Assembly (NCBI RefSeq): GCF_030272615.1 | Contig: NC_081406.1 | Location: forward strand, 216,760,997 to 216,824,996 | Direction of reading: 5' to 3' | Source of the DNA: Cryptomeria japonica | Taxonomy: Eukaryota > Streptophyta > Pinopsida > Cupressales > Cupressaceae | Length of the DNA stretch: 64,000 nt | Translations under genes and position numbers: made by a program | In this document: positions 33,690 to 45,023 of the stretch, one piece after another | How the letters are laid out: each line of letters opens with the position of its first letter | Position numbering within the stretch: the first letter of the stretch is position 1 | The notes under the pieces: model-generated | What the model was told of the DNA's origin: nothing | What the model saw: only the letters and a program-made list of their open reading frames with translations | Databases searched by the model: none

Positions 33690-36600
33690 TGACCCTTTAT
33701 TCTACCAATTAAATTTTCTTTGGGATCATAGGCCTTAGAGATCTAAGCTAATTTTCCTTTACAATTCTCTATTTTCTTGTCTATGTCAGTAGTAAAATTG
33801 GTCAAAATTAGGCAAGACTTGTATATCTTACCACCAACTACTAATGCCTCATCAACTAGTTTTAACTCTTTATCTAACTGGGCCTTGTCATTATTTATCA
33901 TTTGCAAAAATGTTTGAATTTTGGAATCCTTAAACTTATCCGTAGCTTGTTGGTTGGATGCTTTAGATAAAGAATCAAATTTGGTGCATATGTGATTAGT
34001 CAAATGGCTAAGATTACTGGATGAGATGGTACTTGCATCAAATTGCACTTTCAGTACCACCTATCCCAAAACTTTAATTAATTTTTCAATGATTTTCTTC
34101 TCCTCTAACTCTGACTAGGCTAACTCTTGACTGACTTCCACCTGAAGAGAAACAACAACTATCATCCTCTCAGTTAGAGACATTTGAGTGAATGGTTTAT
34201 CAAAATTGATGTTGAACTAAGAAAAACTCCCTAGGGTTTGGGTTGTAGAAATGCCAATTGCCACTAATATCAAAGTTTCCATATCCTTACCCTTATCTTT
34301 ATCCTTATCTTTATCCTTGTTTGGTTCATCCTGTTTTACCTCTTCTTTCTTCTCAGCCTCAATAGGTCTGGATTTACCCTCCTTAGGTGCCTATTGTGCA
34401 CCAATGTCACTACTTGGTACACCATCCTCTGCTTTTGTTGGTTTGTAATTATATTTTGTAGGATCATCTGCAACAAAATCCAAAATTTGTTGTTCACCAA
34501 TATCTTGAGTAGAGTCTTCTTTATTTATAGTATATTTCAGAGGGGTATTTGACTGAGTGGCATTATTTGGAGTATCTGCAAGCCCGTTCTCAGTAAGAAA
34601 GTTTTTCCATATTTCACTGGTTTCTCTCCTTATTTCCTCAACTCTACCAACCATCAAACTCTACACCCTATGTTTACTTCAGAATTCCTTTTTATTTTAC
34701 AATGAAATTAATCTATCAATTTCTTCTATGGTGATACTGGTGCACTGATTGACCAATTCACTCTCCTTTATTTCTCTATCCATTTGACTTGCTGATTTTC
34801 TCCTAGCATCAATAAGACGGTACAATTCTATGAGTAGATATTTTTCTAACTCAATTAAAGCCTTACTAAATACATCCATATACAAAATTATTACTTCTTC
34901 TATCTGCCTCTGATCATTATCATCCATATTTACATAATATATAGATATATTCTTTAAATTTCCATCTTTAATAATATCATCAATTAGTTATTATGTAGAC
35001 AATGGAGGAATAATGTAATACTCTATTTTGGAGGATTTCATCTTACTAGATTCAATGGCTTCCTCAAGATCTGACTTTATTTTCTTCCTTTTCTTGGATT
35101 GGTCTGTTGATTTAGGTTCAAATATTACCTTTTTCTTCTTCTGCTCACTCTTCTCACCACCGGATTATGATTTTTGGATCACCTTAGCGAATTCACCTTT
35201 CTTAGGTGCCTTGTGAGTGTCAGAAACAAATTCGGTCTTTAATTCCACTAAAGTGGCCACCACATATTCTCTCTAGGTCTTCTACTTCTTCCTCAAAACA
35301 CCTTTGCCCTTTGCAGATGTACCAGAGGTTTTAGCTTTGGAAGTAGGTGCCTTCACTAGAGAAGGCCCTGCCACATTTATCTTAACAAGGGCAGATATAG
35401 ACTTTTGTTTCTTTTCCTTTTCTATTGCATCTTTTGTAACCCTGGCAGCCCTAACTTTCTCCTAGGGTGGCCCTCCTCAACAAGAATATCTTCAACTATC
35501 TTTCACACCTTCCTCTTCCTTGCCGGTTGGGTGAATTTGGAGTGTAACTCCATTGACTTCTCTTTACAGGTACCTAGCCTCTCCTCATTAGTGTCTTCAG
35601 GAGAGTTGAGAAAGTGTTGAGAAAAATCTTCCAAGGTAACCTCATCCACCTCATATTCCATTAGCATAATCCAGATAGTCCAGGGTTGGACTGTTTCCAT
35701 CAAGCATTCATCTTTATTCACTATTAAACATATTTTCCCCTCACACTTCTTAACAATTTCCTTGGGGATTCTAACTCTTTGCTTCATTTTCTCTTGGAAT
35801 GTTTTGAAGAAGGCCCATAGAGAAGTATTTTGATTGTCAAAATTGCTAAGTCTATCCAATCCTTGCTTGATCTATTATGCCACCAATCGGTCATAAGCCC
35901 ACTAGACTCTACCGGTTCCAGGGATTTGATTCATAAAGTATAAGGCAAGAAAGATAATCAAACATCTGAATTTAAAAAAATTCTTTTTATCTTGTTTAAT
36001 CTTCTTCAAATTAATCAAAAGCTCCTCCAATAGTATGCTGCATAGGTCATAGTGACCATCTTCCTTCACCATCTTATTGTGACATGAATTGCAGTGTCAA
36101 AAACTGAATTCAATCTGTTGGATTGATACACCTTGTATCCAATCACCTTAGCAGAAAATTAAACATCATCTTCCCTTATGGTATTGATTTTCATATATCT
36201 CCCATCAAACTCTGCACTAGTTAACTTGTTTATGGTAGGGTTTGTAACCTTCCATAACCCTGGCTTCTCATTGGTTTGATGTAAAAAGGTAATAACCTTA
36301 ATTGCCCCTGTAGTGATCTTGTATGGTTTGTCTAGCCATATAAACTTAGCATGAACCCTTCTTAGAACATATCAAACCCACTCGTCATCGAAAGTTGAAA
36401 AGTTCACAAATTGGGTGAAACCCTTTCTCTCCAGTTGTGCAAATTTCAACTTGGGATTGCCAATATCATCCATGATTTTGTCTATGTACAGATCCAAAAT
36501 GTCTCCCGACTCAATTTCTTCAATTTCATAACAAATATATGTTTGAACATCATCTACATATAGAATACCATGCAGAACAGAAGAAAATGCACCTACCAGG

Positions 36601-36701
36601 TCATCCTCCATGGACTTGTAGGGGTGTTTCTTGAGCACAAGATAGGTCCTATCCTTAACTTCAACCACCAATGGAGTAGAAAAGGAGGATGAAGATGCCA
36701 T
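33690..36701 (-). pseudogene. LARD1 ORF2, unknown protein of roughly 1000 residues
   Basis: The ATG at 36701 opens 'MASSSSFSTPLVVEVKDR'. Five segments are readable on the minus strand: 36701-36372, about 36160-35880, 35859-35503, 34927-34391 and 34060-33743. They lie in changing frames, so at least two frameshifts and several stops are present. Four of the segments match LARD2 ORF2 in the same order, for example 'FFKTFQEKMKQRVRIPKEIV' against 'YFKTFQTKMRARERLPQSIV'. A Lys-rich middle region (about 35500-35100) and a charged 12-bp repeat (34283-34320, alternating Lys and Asp) are present. The C-terminal third is predicted to be helical. No catalytic motif, zinc site or known domain was recognised. 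It is not an RT. Confidence 0.72.
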
Positions 36702-37783
36702 TGCAAAATCTTGGAAAAATAAGACTCAGAAAAATGTCCTTCAAGAAAATACCTTGACCAACTATCAGATGCCCTAGATCGCTTTGCTGAATTGTTGTAA
36801 GCACTTAGATCATCTGTAAACTTTGATCACCTTGATTATCAGGTCAAGAACACTATTCACAAGGTAAAGAATCATTTTGGTATTTACCCTTTTAACTTTG
36901 CAAATCCTAATTTTGTTTTGAAATAAATGCACCTCAAATATTCAATTGGATGCCTTCTTCAGCTACTGAATGTCGCAATCAACCAGCTGAGTTCTAGATA
37001 TCAACTTTCATTTGTAATCCATTGACCACATATCTCATCAAGGGGTACTTGCAACATTTGCATTGATTTGCCTTCCCCTAAGGCCAAAATCCCTAGTTGT
37101 TGGATGAAGATTATGCACCGGATTCAGGTACAAATGCATTATCTATCTTAGATTCATCCTTTCTCACCCACATCTTGTCATGCTTCTCTTTTATCTCTTC
37201 CACTTTCACTTTTCCCTTTTCATCTTATTTATTCTTGTCTATCGGAGCACTGTTCTTGTTTCTACAGTATTTTACAATGTGACCATTTTGTTGCATGCTC
37301 TACAAACAACATTATTCTTCATAGATATGAAGTTCATCTGATTATGTCTCATCTTGCACTAATTAGAGATATGTACAAAAATTCCATAGGCATAGCATCT
37401 TTTGTTCTTAAAGTTATTGATCACATCTCTACACACATTTGACTTGTGTCCAAAATTATTGCATATGAAACATTGACAGATAAAGGTAGAAACATTGTTC
37501 ATGTTGTTCATCATATTGTTATTGTTCATTATTCCATTACTCATCCTACTTCTACACTGACTTGCCATATGACCAAATTTATTTCAAATAAAGCATCTAC
37601 CATTAAATTTATGAGCATTAGGCTATCTTACCAGAGGAATTTTGCTCTTCTTATAATTGCCTTGTCCAGATCCACCTTTCTCATACCCAAGACCTCACAT
37701 ATCCTTCCCCTATCTTTGAATTTTTAACATCTCATCAAGTCTTGCTGAAATGGCTTTGAATTTGTCTTTGTATGCATTGGCAG

Positions 37784-39405
37784 TGTACGTTAGGAAATAG
37801 GAAATCATCACAAAACATTATAAACATAATAGCTCAATCACAAATGCATTCATTGCAATGATCTATCCTAAACAACACTCAATAGAGACATGAGATAAAA
37901 GCATTCAAAAATGAAAGATTATGCAAACCATAGACATGACTTGAACGCTCCTTCATGCGGCTCCATTGTTCTTCTTTCCTCTTCAAATGGTTGGATTGTG
38001 GATCTCACCTACAAGTGCACACACACAATTGAAAGCAAGATGGACATTGATTATTAATCAAGAGTACTAGAAGCATAAATTCGATAGTCTGATTAAGGAT
38101 TTTTAATTAGCCTTGATTGATGAAGATCATCCAATTTATAAAAGAATTGGAGAGATGACAAGATTAGCATGATCCAATTCAAATGGAAATTGCAAATCAA
38201 TATGACAAATTATGACAAATTATGCACTTTCTATGCAAAATTTGTTGATTGATAATTGATGACAAATTATGACAACTTCTATGTCAAAATTGATTGATTG
38301 TCAATTATGACAAATTATGACAAATTGAAATGTCATTCCCATGGAATTAGGAGATGAAATAGGAGGGAAAAGAAATTAGAAATTACGAAAATTAAAATTG
38401 ATGAAAATTAGGAATTAGAAATTGATGAAAAAAATAGGAAATTAGGAACTAGAAGAAATTAGGTAAATTAATTAATAATTTGTCATTTATTAATTAATTT
38501 ACAAGAGGAAGAATAATTAGCCAATTAAATAAATATTTAATTGTAATGAGAAGACTTAGGATTAATAAATAATTTAGTAATCCTAGCGGGAGAAATTACA
38601 AACAAGGTTAAATGATTGAATCATGAAACCCTAGAAGATGAATTAGCAATGCAAAAATGACAATTAGGTCGTGATTGAAGATAATTAATGTCATGATTTT
38701 GAATTGATAAATGACCAATGCGATAAACGATTTGATTGAGAAATGCGCCAATTGACGAGGAACAATGACAAATTGATCCAAATTGACATAATTGAGACAA
38801 ACAACGATCGATGACAAATCGGTCGCAAAATGACAAGATTGACAAAAGGACAAGAATCGATGACAAATAGATTGCAAAATGACAAGATTGAAAATGACCA
38901 GGATCGATGACAAATTGATCGCCAAATGACAAAATCAAACATGACAACAATCGATGACAAATCGATCGTAAAACAACAAGATTGATAAATCGATCGCCAG
39001 ATGATAAGATTGAAAAGAGGACAAAACCCTAGTTAGGATTGACATTGTCCAAAATGATAAGATTGATAAGAGAACAATGATTGATGACAAATCGATCGCA
39101 AGATTGACAGGAGGACAAAACCCTAATTAGGATTGACAATGTCCAAAATGATGACAAATTAGCATGCACATTGATGCAACAAGATAAGATCGATCAAAAT
39201 CATGACCGGATAGTGTTGTCGACAAGACCAAATTTGAGAGTGAGATGAATGAAGAATGTAGAAGAATGACTCGATGCTTGCAAATGATAAAGATCAAGTG
39301 CGAATCATAGGAGAAATGTTAATGCGACACAAAAACCTAAAATGAGGCAATGCGCAAATGTTAAAATATGACCTCGAAAGCGTTGACCATTTTTAGGTGT
39401 CTACA
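37784..39405 (-). mobile_element. Solo LTR of a Tat-like gypsy family inside LARD1 gag
   Basis: The 1622 bp segment has a perfect 5 bp duplication GGCAG (37779-37783 and 39406-39410). In minus orientation it starts TGTAGACACCTAAAAATGG, nearly the same start as the Tat-like element at 41690. It contains an internal tandem array (38730-39150). ORFs on the minus strand at 38608-38960 are by-products of that array. Confidence 0.92.
38730..39150. repeat. Degenerate tandem repeat within the solo LTR
   Basis: Variants of 'atcgatgacaaatcgatcgc' followed by 'aaaatgacaagattga' recur about every 35-70 bp, for example near 38807, 38865, 38903, 38948 and 39080. Copies are imperfect and merge into one another. 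Confidence 0.75.
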
Positions 39406-39934
39406 GGCAGTAGAAAGTTCATCCATGAAGATTACAACTTGTCTTTCAAGTTCTTAACCATTATTCCTTGATTGTGTCAACTCAATCTTCAAATGATCAT
39501 TCTCATAAGTAAGTCTGAAACATTCATCAGCTCTGTCCTTCAATGATTATGCCAGAATCTCCTCATTCTTCTTCCAGTCCTCAATCTCCTAAGTCAGTCT
39601 CATCACAATGGATTGCATCTCATTCTTGAAAGCAACATTTTCTCTCAATTTTATCAACCTCATCAGCTTTGTCTTGGTATTCCATGATCTGATCTTCTTT
39701 CTCCTTCAACTTGTCCATTAATTCCTTCCTCTTTTCTCTATAGATAGTTTCTTGATCCTTTAGCTCACTAATGAATTCATTAGCTGCATTTAGATTCTTA
39801 TTCAAGGTATAGACCTCACTTCTAGTAGCATCAAGATCCTCAAGTGGCACATTGAGTTGTCTCTGAAAACTAGAGTTCACTGAATCAATCTCCCATATCT
39901 TCCTTAACAGGTTAAGCTTCCTCAGAGGAACTAG

Positions 39935-39946
39935 GCTCTAATACCA
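39935..39946 (-). promoter_or_regulatory. Primer binding site of LARD1
   Basis: On the minus strand this reads TGGTATTAGAGC, one base from the initiator-tRNA-Met type site and identical to the site of Copia2 (55602-55613). Confidence 0.87.
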
Positions 39947-39948
39947 AT

Positions 39949-40933
39949 TGTTGGAATCAGGGATCACTGAGAGGGGGGGGTGAATTAGTGATCTACCAAA
40001 AATTAAAAAATTACAAACTTATTCTTTAGCCACCTATTAGTTATGCATAACAAATATGAACACACACATACAATAATAAAATCATAAATCCACAACACCA
40101 AAATTTTTATGTGGAAACCCAGAAAGGGAAAAACCATGGTGGGGCTGGAACCCACAATATTCATATACTATGGTCAAGAGTACATAAATATTACATAGAT
40201 TTGGAATGCACTTGCATTCAGACTCACTGCTTAGAGCTCACTACTCAATCACATATGCCTAGAAAGCTACAACCTTCAGGGAAGTCTCACTGACTTACAA
40301 TTTTATTACAAAGAGAATGTACAATGAAATGAACTCATAGAAAGCATCCGATAATGCAAAATTGAGTTTTGGTTAGGCTCTGTATAACTGACTATCTCTA
40401 CTCTACTAATTTCCCTATTCCAGTCTCAGTCAGCTACTAGTTGATCTAAAAGAACAATGTGCATGTGAAATTGTACTCAATCGAACCAAAAAAGATCACT
40501 TACACATAACAATACAAAAATTAATTGCTATAATGATCTTATATATCTGGTCTCACCACAAAAAAAATCTCTATCAAGTCAGCTTCAAGAGATGTAATGT
40601 GTAGATGAAGTTGGCTTCAATCTCGAATACACCATAGCACTAGACTAAAATATTATGGAAACATTCTTCCAATGGGTCTTACCAAACACCTAGATCACAA
40701 AAATAATCACCACAAACACCAGAGATGATTCCAAATCAACACATTATTGAGATACCTTGTTTTACCCTATTTTGCCAGTTAACTTTCTATCATTTACCTC
40801 CATCTTCTAGATAAGCTAAATCATGACTACTAGATCGAATCACCATGAAGAGTTGACATCAATGACAACCCTAAATAAATAATCAACCATCAAAAGTATC
40901 CCGAAATCACCGAATGAGTGTCAATTTCCATCA
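39949..40933 (-). repeat. 5' LTR of LARD1
   Basis: It is 985 bp, starting TGTTGGAATCAGGG in plus view and ending TTCCATCA. It carries the same blocks as the 3' LTR, including 'agggaaaaaccatggtgggg' (40125-40144). Confidence 0.9.
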
Positions 40934-40938
40934 GGCTG

Positions 40939-41689
40939 CTCTATCACCTTCTGCTTGAACAACTCAAAACTATTATTTGCTCAAGATGTCCACTTGAAAT
41001 CCTTTCTATCTCCTCTCATTTCTTTAGTCATAGGACTACAAATTGAAATAAATTTGTTGATGAACTCATGGTAGAAACTAGCCAATCCATAAAATTATCT
41101 TACCTTCCCAATTCTTTTAGGTGCAAGCCATTCAATAATTGCTCATACCCTTTCAGGATCCATCTTCAATTCATCCATAGATATCAAAAATCCCAAATAG
41201 ACTAGCTCTTCCTTCATAAAATTATGCATTTTAATGTTTATCAACAACTTCTCTTCTCTCAACCTCCACAAAACTTGTCTCAAATGCAACATATGTTCTT
41301 CCTTGGTCTTACTAAATATCAAGATGTCACCTTATAAGTACACAACAAAAATTTTACCCTAAAATTTATTTAATACCTTGTTCATCAACCTCATGAAAGT
41401 ACTTGGTGTATTAGTTAGTCCAAAAGGCATCACCAACTATTCATATAGTCCTTTGTTTGTCGTGAACATTAGCTTCCACTCATCCATTTCTTTGATTCTG
41501 ATATGATGGTATCCACTTTTCAAGTCTATCTTTGTGTAATATTTGGCTCCACTTAAACAAAATATTATGTCATCCATCCTAGGCAAAGGAAATTTGTACT
41601 TCACCATGATCTTGTTTATTTCTCTAGAGTCAGTACACATCCTCTATTCTCCATCCTTCTTAGGTGCTAATACTTCTAGAATTGCATGG
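40939..41689 (-). pseudogene. Gypsy2 RT remnant
   Basis: Minus-strand reading gives 'LAPKKDGE' then 'MCTDSREINKIMVKYKFPLPRMDDI', 'YYTKIDLKSGYHHIRIKEMDEWK', 'PFGLTNTPSTF', 'RLREEKLLINIKMHNFMKEELVYLGF' and, near 40945, 'SFELFKQKVIEQP'. This is a Ty3/gypsy reverse transcriptase ending just where RNase H continues at 32102. The catalytic stretch normally YxDDIL is damaged: a stop and a Gly stand where the first Asp should be. It is interrupted on one side by LARD1 and on the other by the Tat-like element. Confidence 0.88.
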
Positions 41690-42470
41690 TGTAGACACCT
41701 AAAATTGTCCAGTCTAATTAAATAAATATTTTATTTATTTAATTATCTAAGCTTAATTCTTCTATTAATTAAATAATTCCTTATTTATTTAATTAATTCA
41801 TTTATCCTCTTCTAGCCTTATTTCTCATTTAAATAAATACATTTATTTATTTAAATTATCCTTTTCCTAAATTAAATAAATATTCTTATTTATTTAAATA
41901 TCCTACTTCTTCTATTAATTAAATAAATCTTTATTTATTTAATTAATTCATTAACCTTTTCTACACATGACACATGTCATTCATCTCTTAATTCCTACAC
42001 TACCTACCTCTTTCATTATTTTATTATTTCTTCTACCTACCCTCTAATCCTAGCCGACCTATTTTTTACACCTCTCAATCTTATCCCTCCATTTCATATT
42101 GTGTCTTCTATTTAAGAAGATGCCTTCTTCATTATCAAACCCTAATCACTCATCCTAATCGACAATTTGGAGGACTTGACTACACTACGATCCTACTTGC
42201 AACCACATTCCATTCTTTGTTGAGCTCTTGTGCACATAAAATCTGAGAGCAAATATATCAAGCAAGATCAATGGAGATAGGAAGAATGGAGATAAAAACC
42301 CTATTAGACATGTGATGGTATAATCTTTGTGATTTCATTTGATTTGCATTGTCTTAGGTAATCTTCATATGTTATGGTGGATCTTTGTTGTTGTTAGGCT
42401 AGGGTTTTGTGGTTGAATTCATTTAGCCTTTCAATATTGTTATTATTGTTATCCATTTTCACCATATAAA
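41690..42470 (+). repeat. 5' LTR of the Tat-like element
   Basis: It starts TGTAGACACCTAAAATTG. The first 260 bp are built of alternating 'aattaaataaat' and 'tatttatttaatta' blocks, which make many short palindromes. It ends ACCATATAAA (ACCATATACA in the 3' copy). Confidence 0.95.
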
Positions 42471-42473
42471 TTT

Positions 42474-42491
42474 TGGCACGCCCCATGGGAC
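42474..42491 (+). promoter_or_regulatory. Primer binding site of the Tat-like element
   Basis: TGGCACGCCCCATGGGAC, a few bases after the LTR, is not the initiator-Met type used by the other elements here. It resembles the TGGC...GGGGAC type of site used by Tat/Ogre elements. The tRNA was not identified. Confidence 0.6.
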
Positions 42492-42584
42492 ATAGATTTT
42501 TCTTAGATCTATGTTTTTTGCAGATTTTTCTAACCCTATATTGCTATTTTGTAAAACAATTTGGAGAATAACCTTGTGCAGCTA

Positions 42585-43440
42585 GGGTTTTGGACACAAA
42601 ATCAAGATCTTGGAGAGATTTGATCATATCTCACAAATGGATACGAAATTTTGTACCAAATTTTTTTTGTAGGTTGAAGAAAGTATCAGGAGCTCTCAAT
42701 CTAAAATTTAGAATTTTTGAAGTATATTTTCATTTTCTATTAATTTTTTATGATTTTTCATAAAAAATTAATTTTGAGAGAAAATGAGAGAATGTTTTGG
42801 ATTTTCTTATATTTTTGGAAATATATCATAATTATACATAGGATCTATTCTTTGTGAATTTAATTTTGATGCAAAATATTTCCCTAAAAATTAGATCTTT
42901 AAAAATTAGGGTTTTTCCTTATTTTGATCAGATCTCACAAACGGCTTCGAATTTTGACATAAATTTTTTTTTGCAGGTCAGGAAAAATATAAAAAAGATT
43001 TAGTAAAAATTTTAGATTTTTTGGATTGATTTTCATTTTATATGAATTTTTTATGATTTTTCATAAAAAATTAATTTGAGAGCAAATTAGCAAATTTTTT
43101 GGATTTTCTTACATTTTTGGAAATCTCTCATAATTATACACAGGATCTATCCTTTGTGATTTTAAATTTTATGCAAAATAACTCCTCAAAAATTAGATCT
43201 TTGAAAATTAGGGTTTTGCATTATTTTACTTATATCTCACAAACTGATTGGATTTGTTGTAGAAAATTTTTTGTGCAAGTTTGGAAGACTATAAAGACTC
43301 TCGAGTAAAAATTTTAGATTTTTTGGATTGATTTTGCATTTTATATGAATTTTTTATGATTTTTCATAAAAAATTAATTTTTGGAGCAATTAGCAAATTT
43401 TTTGGATTTTCTTACATTTCTAGAAATCTCTTAAAATTTT
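42585..43440 (+). repeat. Three ~300 bp tandem repeats in the Tat-like leader
   Basis: Each unit contains a 'agggtttt...tctcacaaa' start (near 42590, 42905 and 43205), a 'tttttatgatttttcataaa' block (near 42742, 43043 and 43350) and, in the first two units, 'aaaattagatcttt' near the end. The third unit is incomplete. Confidence 0.8.
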
Positions 43441-45023
43441 ACAGGTGGTCTTTTTTTATGATGAATCAGGTCTTTGAATTGGTGAACAAAATGCATTGTT
43501 GAAGGCCCCTATTTCACAAAGTCTTTTGGATCTAAAATTTACCTAACTTGTGTGCTTGCAGGAAGGGGTGATCATTTGAAACAATCCAAACTACTAATAA
43601 ATCTTTGTTGCAGGTCCTTGGCAAGGGTTTTTGGATTTTTATTGTGTGCCTTGTTTTCATAGACTAGCAAACACTTCCATTGGTGCACTAAAATTGAATC
43701 ATTGTCTTTTGTGTCTTGAGCAATAGGCTCTTTTTGTTTAATCTTTAGAGGGCCTGTCTTCCCGTGTGGTCATTAAGACTACTAGTGAGAAGAGAATGAC
43801 CCAAGTGGTAGCAAGGAAAACCCACCTCATCCGAACCACTATAATCAAATGTATTCATGGTGAAAACTATGGATAACGTGTGCTGATTAGTTCATACCGA
43901 CACTATGTCTCCCCATAAACCCGTTTGATCAAATTTATTTGATCATTTGTAGGGCGTAACCCCTACCAGCTAGGAGCCTTCTGTATTTACAGAGCTGAAA
44001 GTGTCGCATGTATGGCCACATGAGCAGATGCCCTTACTAGCACCTTTTTGTTTTAGAAGCCCAAATCCTTCTAGTTGTTGGGGCAAGAGGTCGGACCTCT
44101 GGTAGCGGCCCACACACATACGATTCTTAGTAGAGATACAAAGTTCGCCATGGGGAGTTTTCGTGGGGATTGATGCTTGGCTGACCCGAGAAGTGAGTGC
44201 TGAGGGTGGAGCCAGTGAGGTCAAGCATCTAAGTATCCACTATGAATAGCGTAGCCTCAGGGGTAAAACCCCATGTGGGATCAGCAACTATTGTCTTGGC
44301 CAGCCATAAGAATTGTGCTTGACTTATGTTAAACATTCAAAACATTCAAGACCAAACAACAAAATATTGTGTCTTTTGTGTCTTCAAGTGTATGCAAAAC
44401 AACTTTACATCAAACAACACACTTTTCTTGGAGTCATTTTGAGTCTAAACACTTGCAAACATTGAGTTCTCATCAACATTGTGTCCTCTTGTCACGAAAA
44501 ATAATCAAACATTCAGATTTGGTCACAACTTCACAAATTGGAAAAATTTTACAGTCCAGCAAACAAGAGAAATCAGTTTCGGAATACTTGAGCTTCCTAG
44601 GTTGTTTCTTCAGGTTTCATCTAGCATTCAACCTATCTTTGGGTCTCACATAGTCCATCATTGCTTTACATCTCTCATTACATTCACAATTGTCTAAACT
44701 TGAGTCAAAAGGTCACTTGCTTGTCCTCATCATACTTTGTCAACACACTACATACAACTACACTTTGCTAAGTGGTCCCTCATCAAGGTTTCTTACCTTT
44801 GGGTCTCATTTGGTCTTACTTAGAGTCAAGGTCAACTTACCTCATCAAAAGAAACTATCCTCTCTTTGGAAGTCACACCTACTCTACTACATACATACTT
44901 GGTCTTACACTTTGGACATTGCAAGTACACCTCAGATTCATTTACACTCCATACAACTCTTGGTCTTCCATACTCTTTCCATTTTTCATCTAGTCTCTCA
45001 CATCTTTGTCAAATACCTAGTTC
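43441..45023 (+). other. Untranslated leader of the Tat-like element
   Basis: This completes about 2.5 kb between the LTR and gag. No protein is recognised, and the ORFs of 70-113 codons between 44369 and 45090 overlap each other in different frames. Phrases such as 'gggcgtaacccctaccagct' (43953-43972) and 'ggtaaaaccccatgtgggat' (44262-44281) look structured and may belong to packaging or leader signals, which is inference. Confidence 0.5.

Larger units (their letters stand above)
36702..39934 (-). pseudogene. LARD1 gag-like gene, split by a solo LTR
   Basis: The N-terminal part (39930-39406) encodes a long coiled coil with phrases such as 'LDATRSEVYTLNKNLNAANE' and 'MDKLKEKEDQIMEYQDKADE'. 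After the solo LTR the frame resumes at 37778 with a 'KDKFKAISARLDEML' helix, then zinc knuckles. CFICNNFGHKSNVC is intact near 37475-37433, preceded and followed by eroded ones (CFI.NKFGHMASQC, CYAYGIFVHISN.C). The same order of coiled coil then repeated knuckles is found in LARD2. By analogy it is a gag that would bind and package RNA. The section 36702-37300 is badly decayed. Confidence 0.72.
32108..40933 (-). mobile_element. LARD1: large non-autonomous LTR element with gag-like gene and novel ORF2
   Basis: LTRs at 32108-33096 and 39949-40933 bound the element. Flanks GGTTG (32103-32107) and GGCTG (40934-40938) form a 5 bp target duplication with one transition. Removing the element rejoins the Gypsy2 RT/RNase H region. 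A primer site and PPT are present. The internal region holds a coiled-coil and zinc-knuckle protein and a long second ORF, but no protease, integrase, RT or RNase H motif was found in any frame shown. A solo LTR sits inside the gag-like gene. The same gene pair recurs in LARD2 (58263-62503, opposite strand), so this is a family and not a random deletion product. Confidence 0.88.

Noticed and set aside
34251..34448. Plus-strand ORF with a Ser-Leu repeat
   Set aside because: It is the antisense of a 12-bp repeat inside LARD1 ORF2 that encodes Lys/Asp alternation.
38608..38960. Three overlapping minus-strand ORFs of 89-109 codons
   Set aside because: All three are different frames of the same tandem repeat, so they reflect repeat composition and not proteins.
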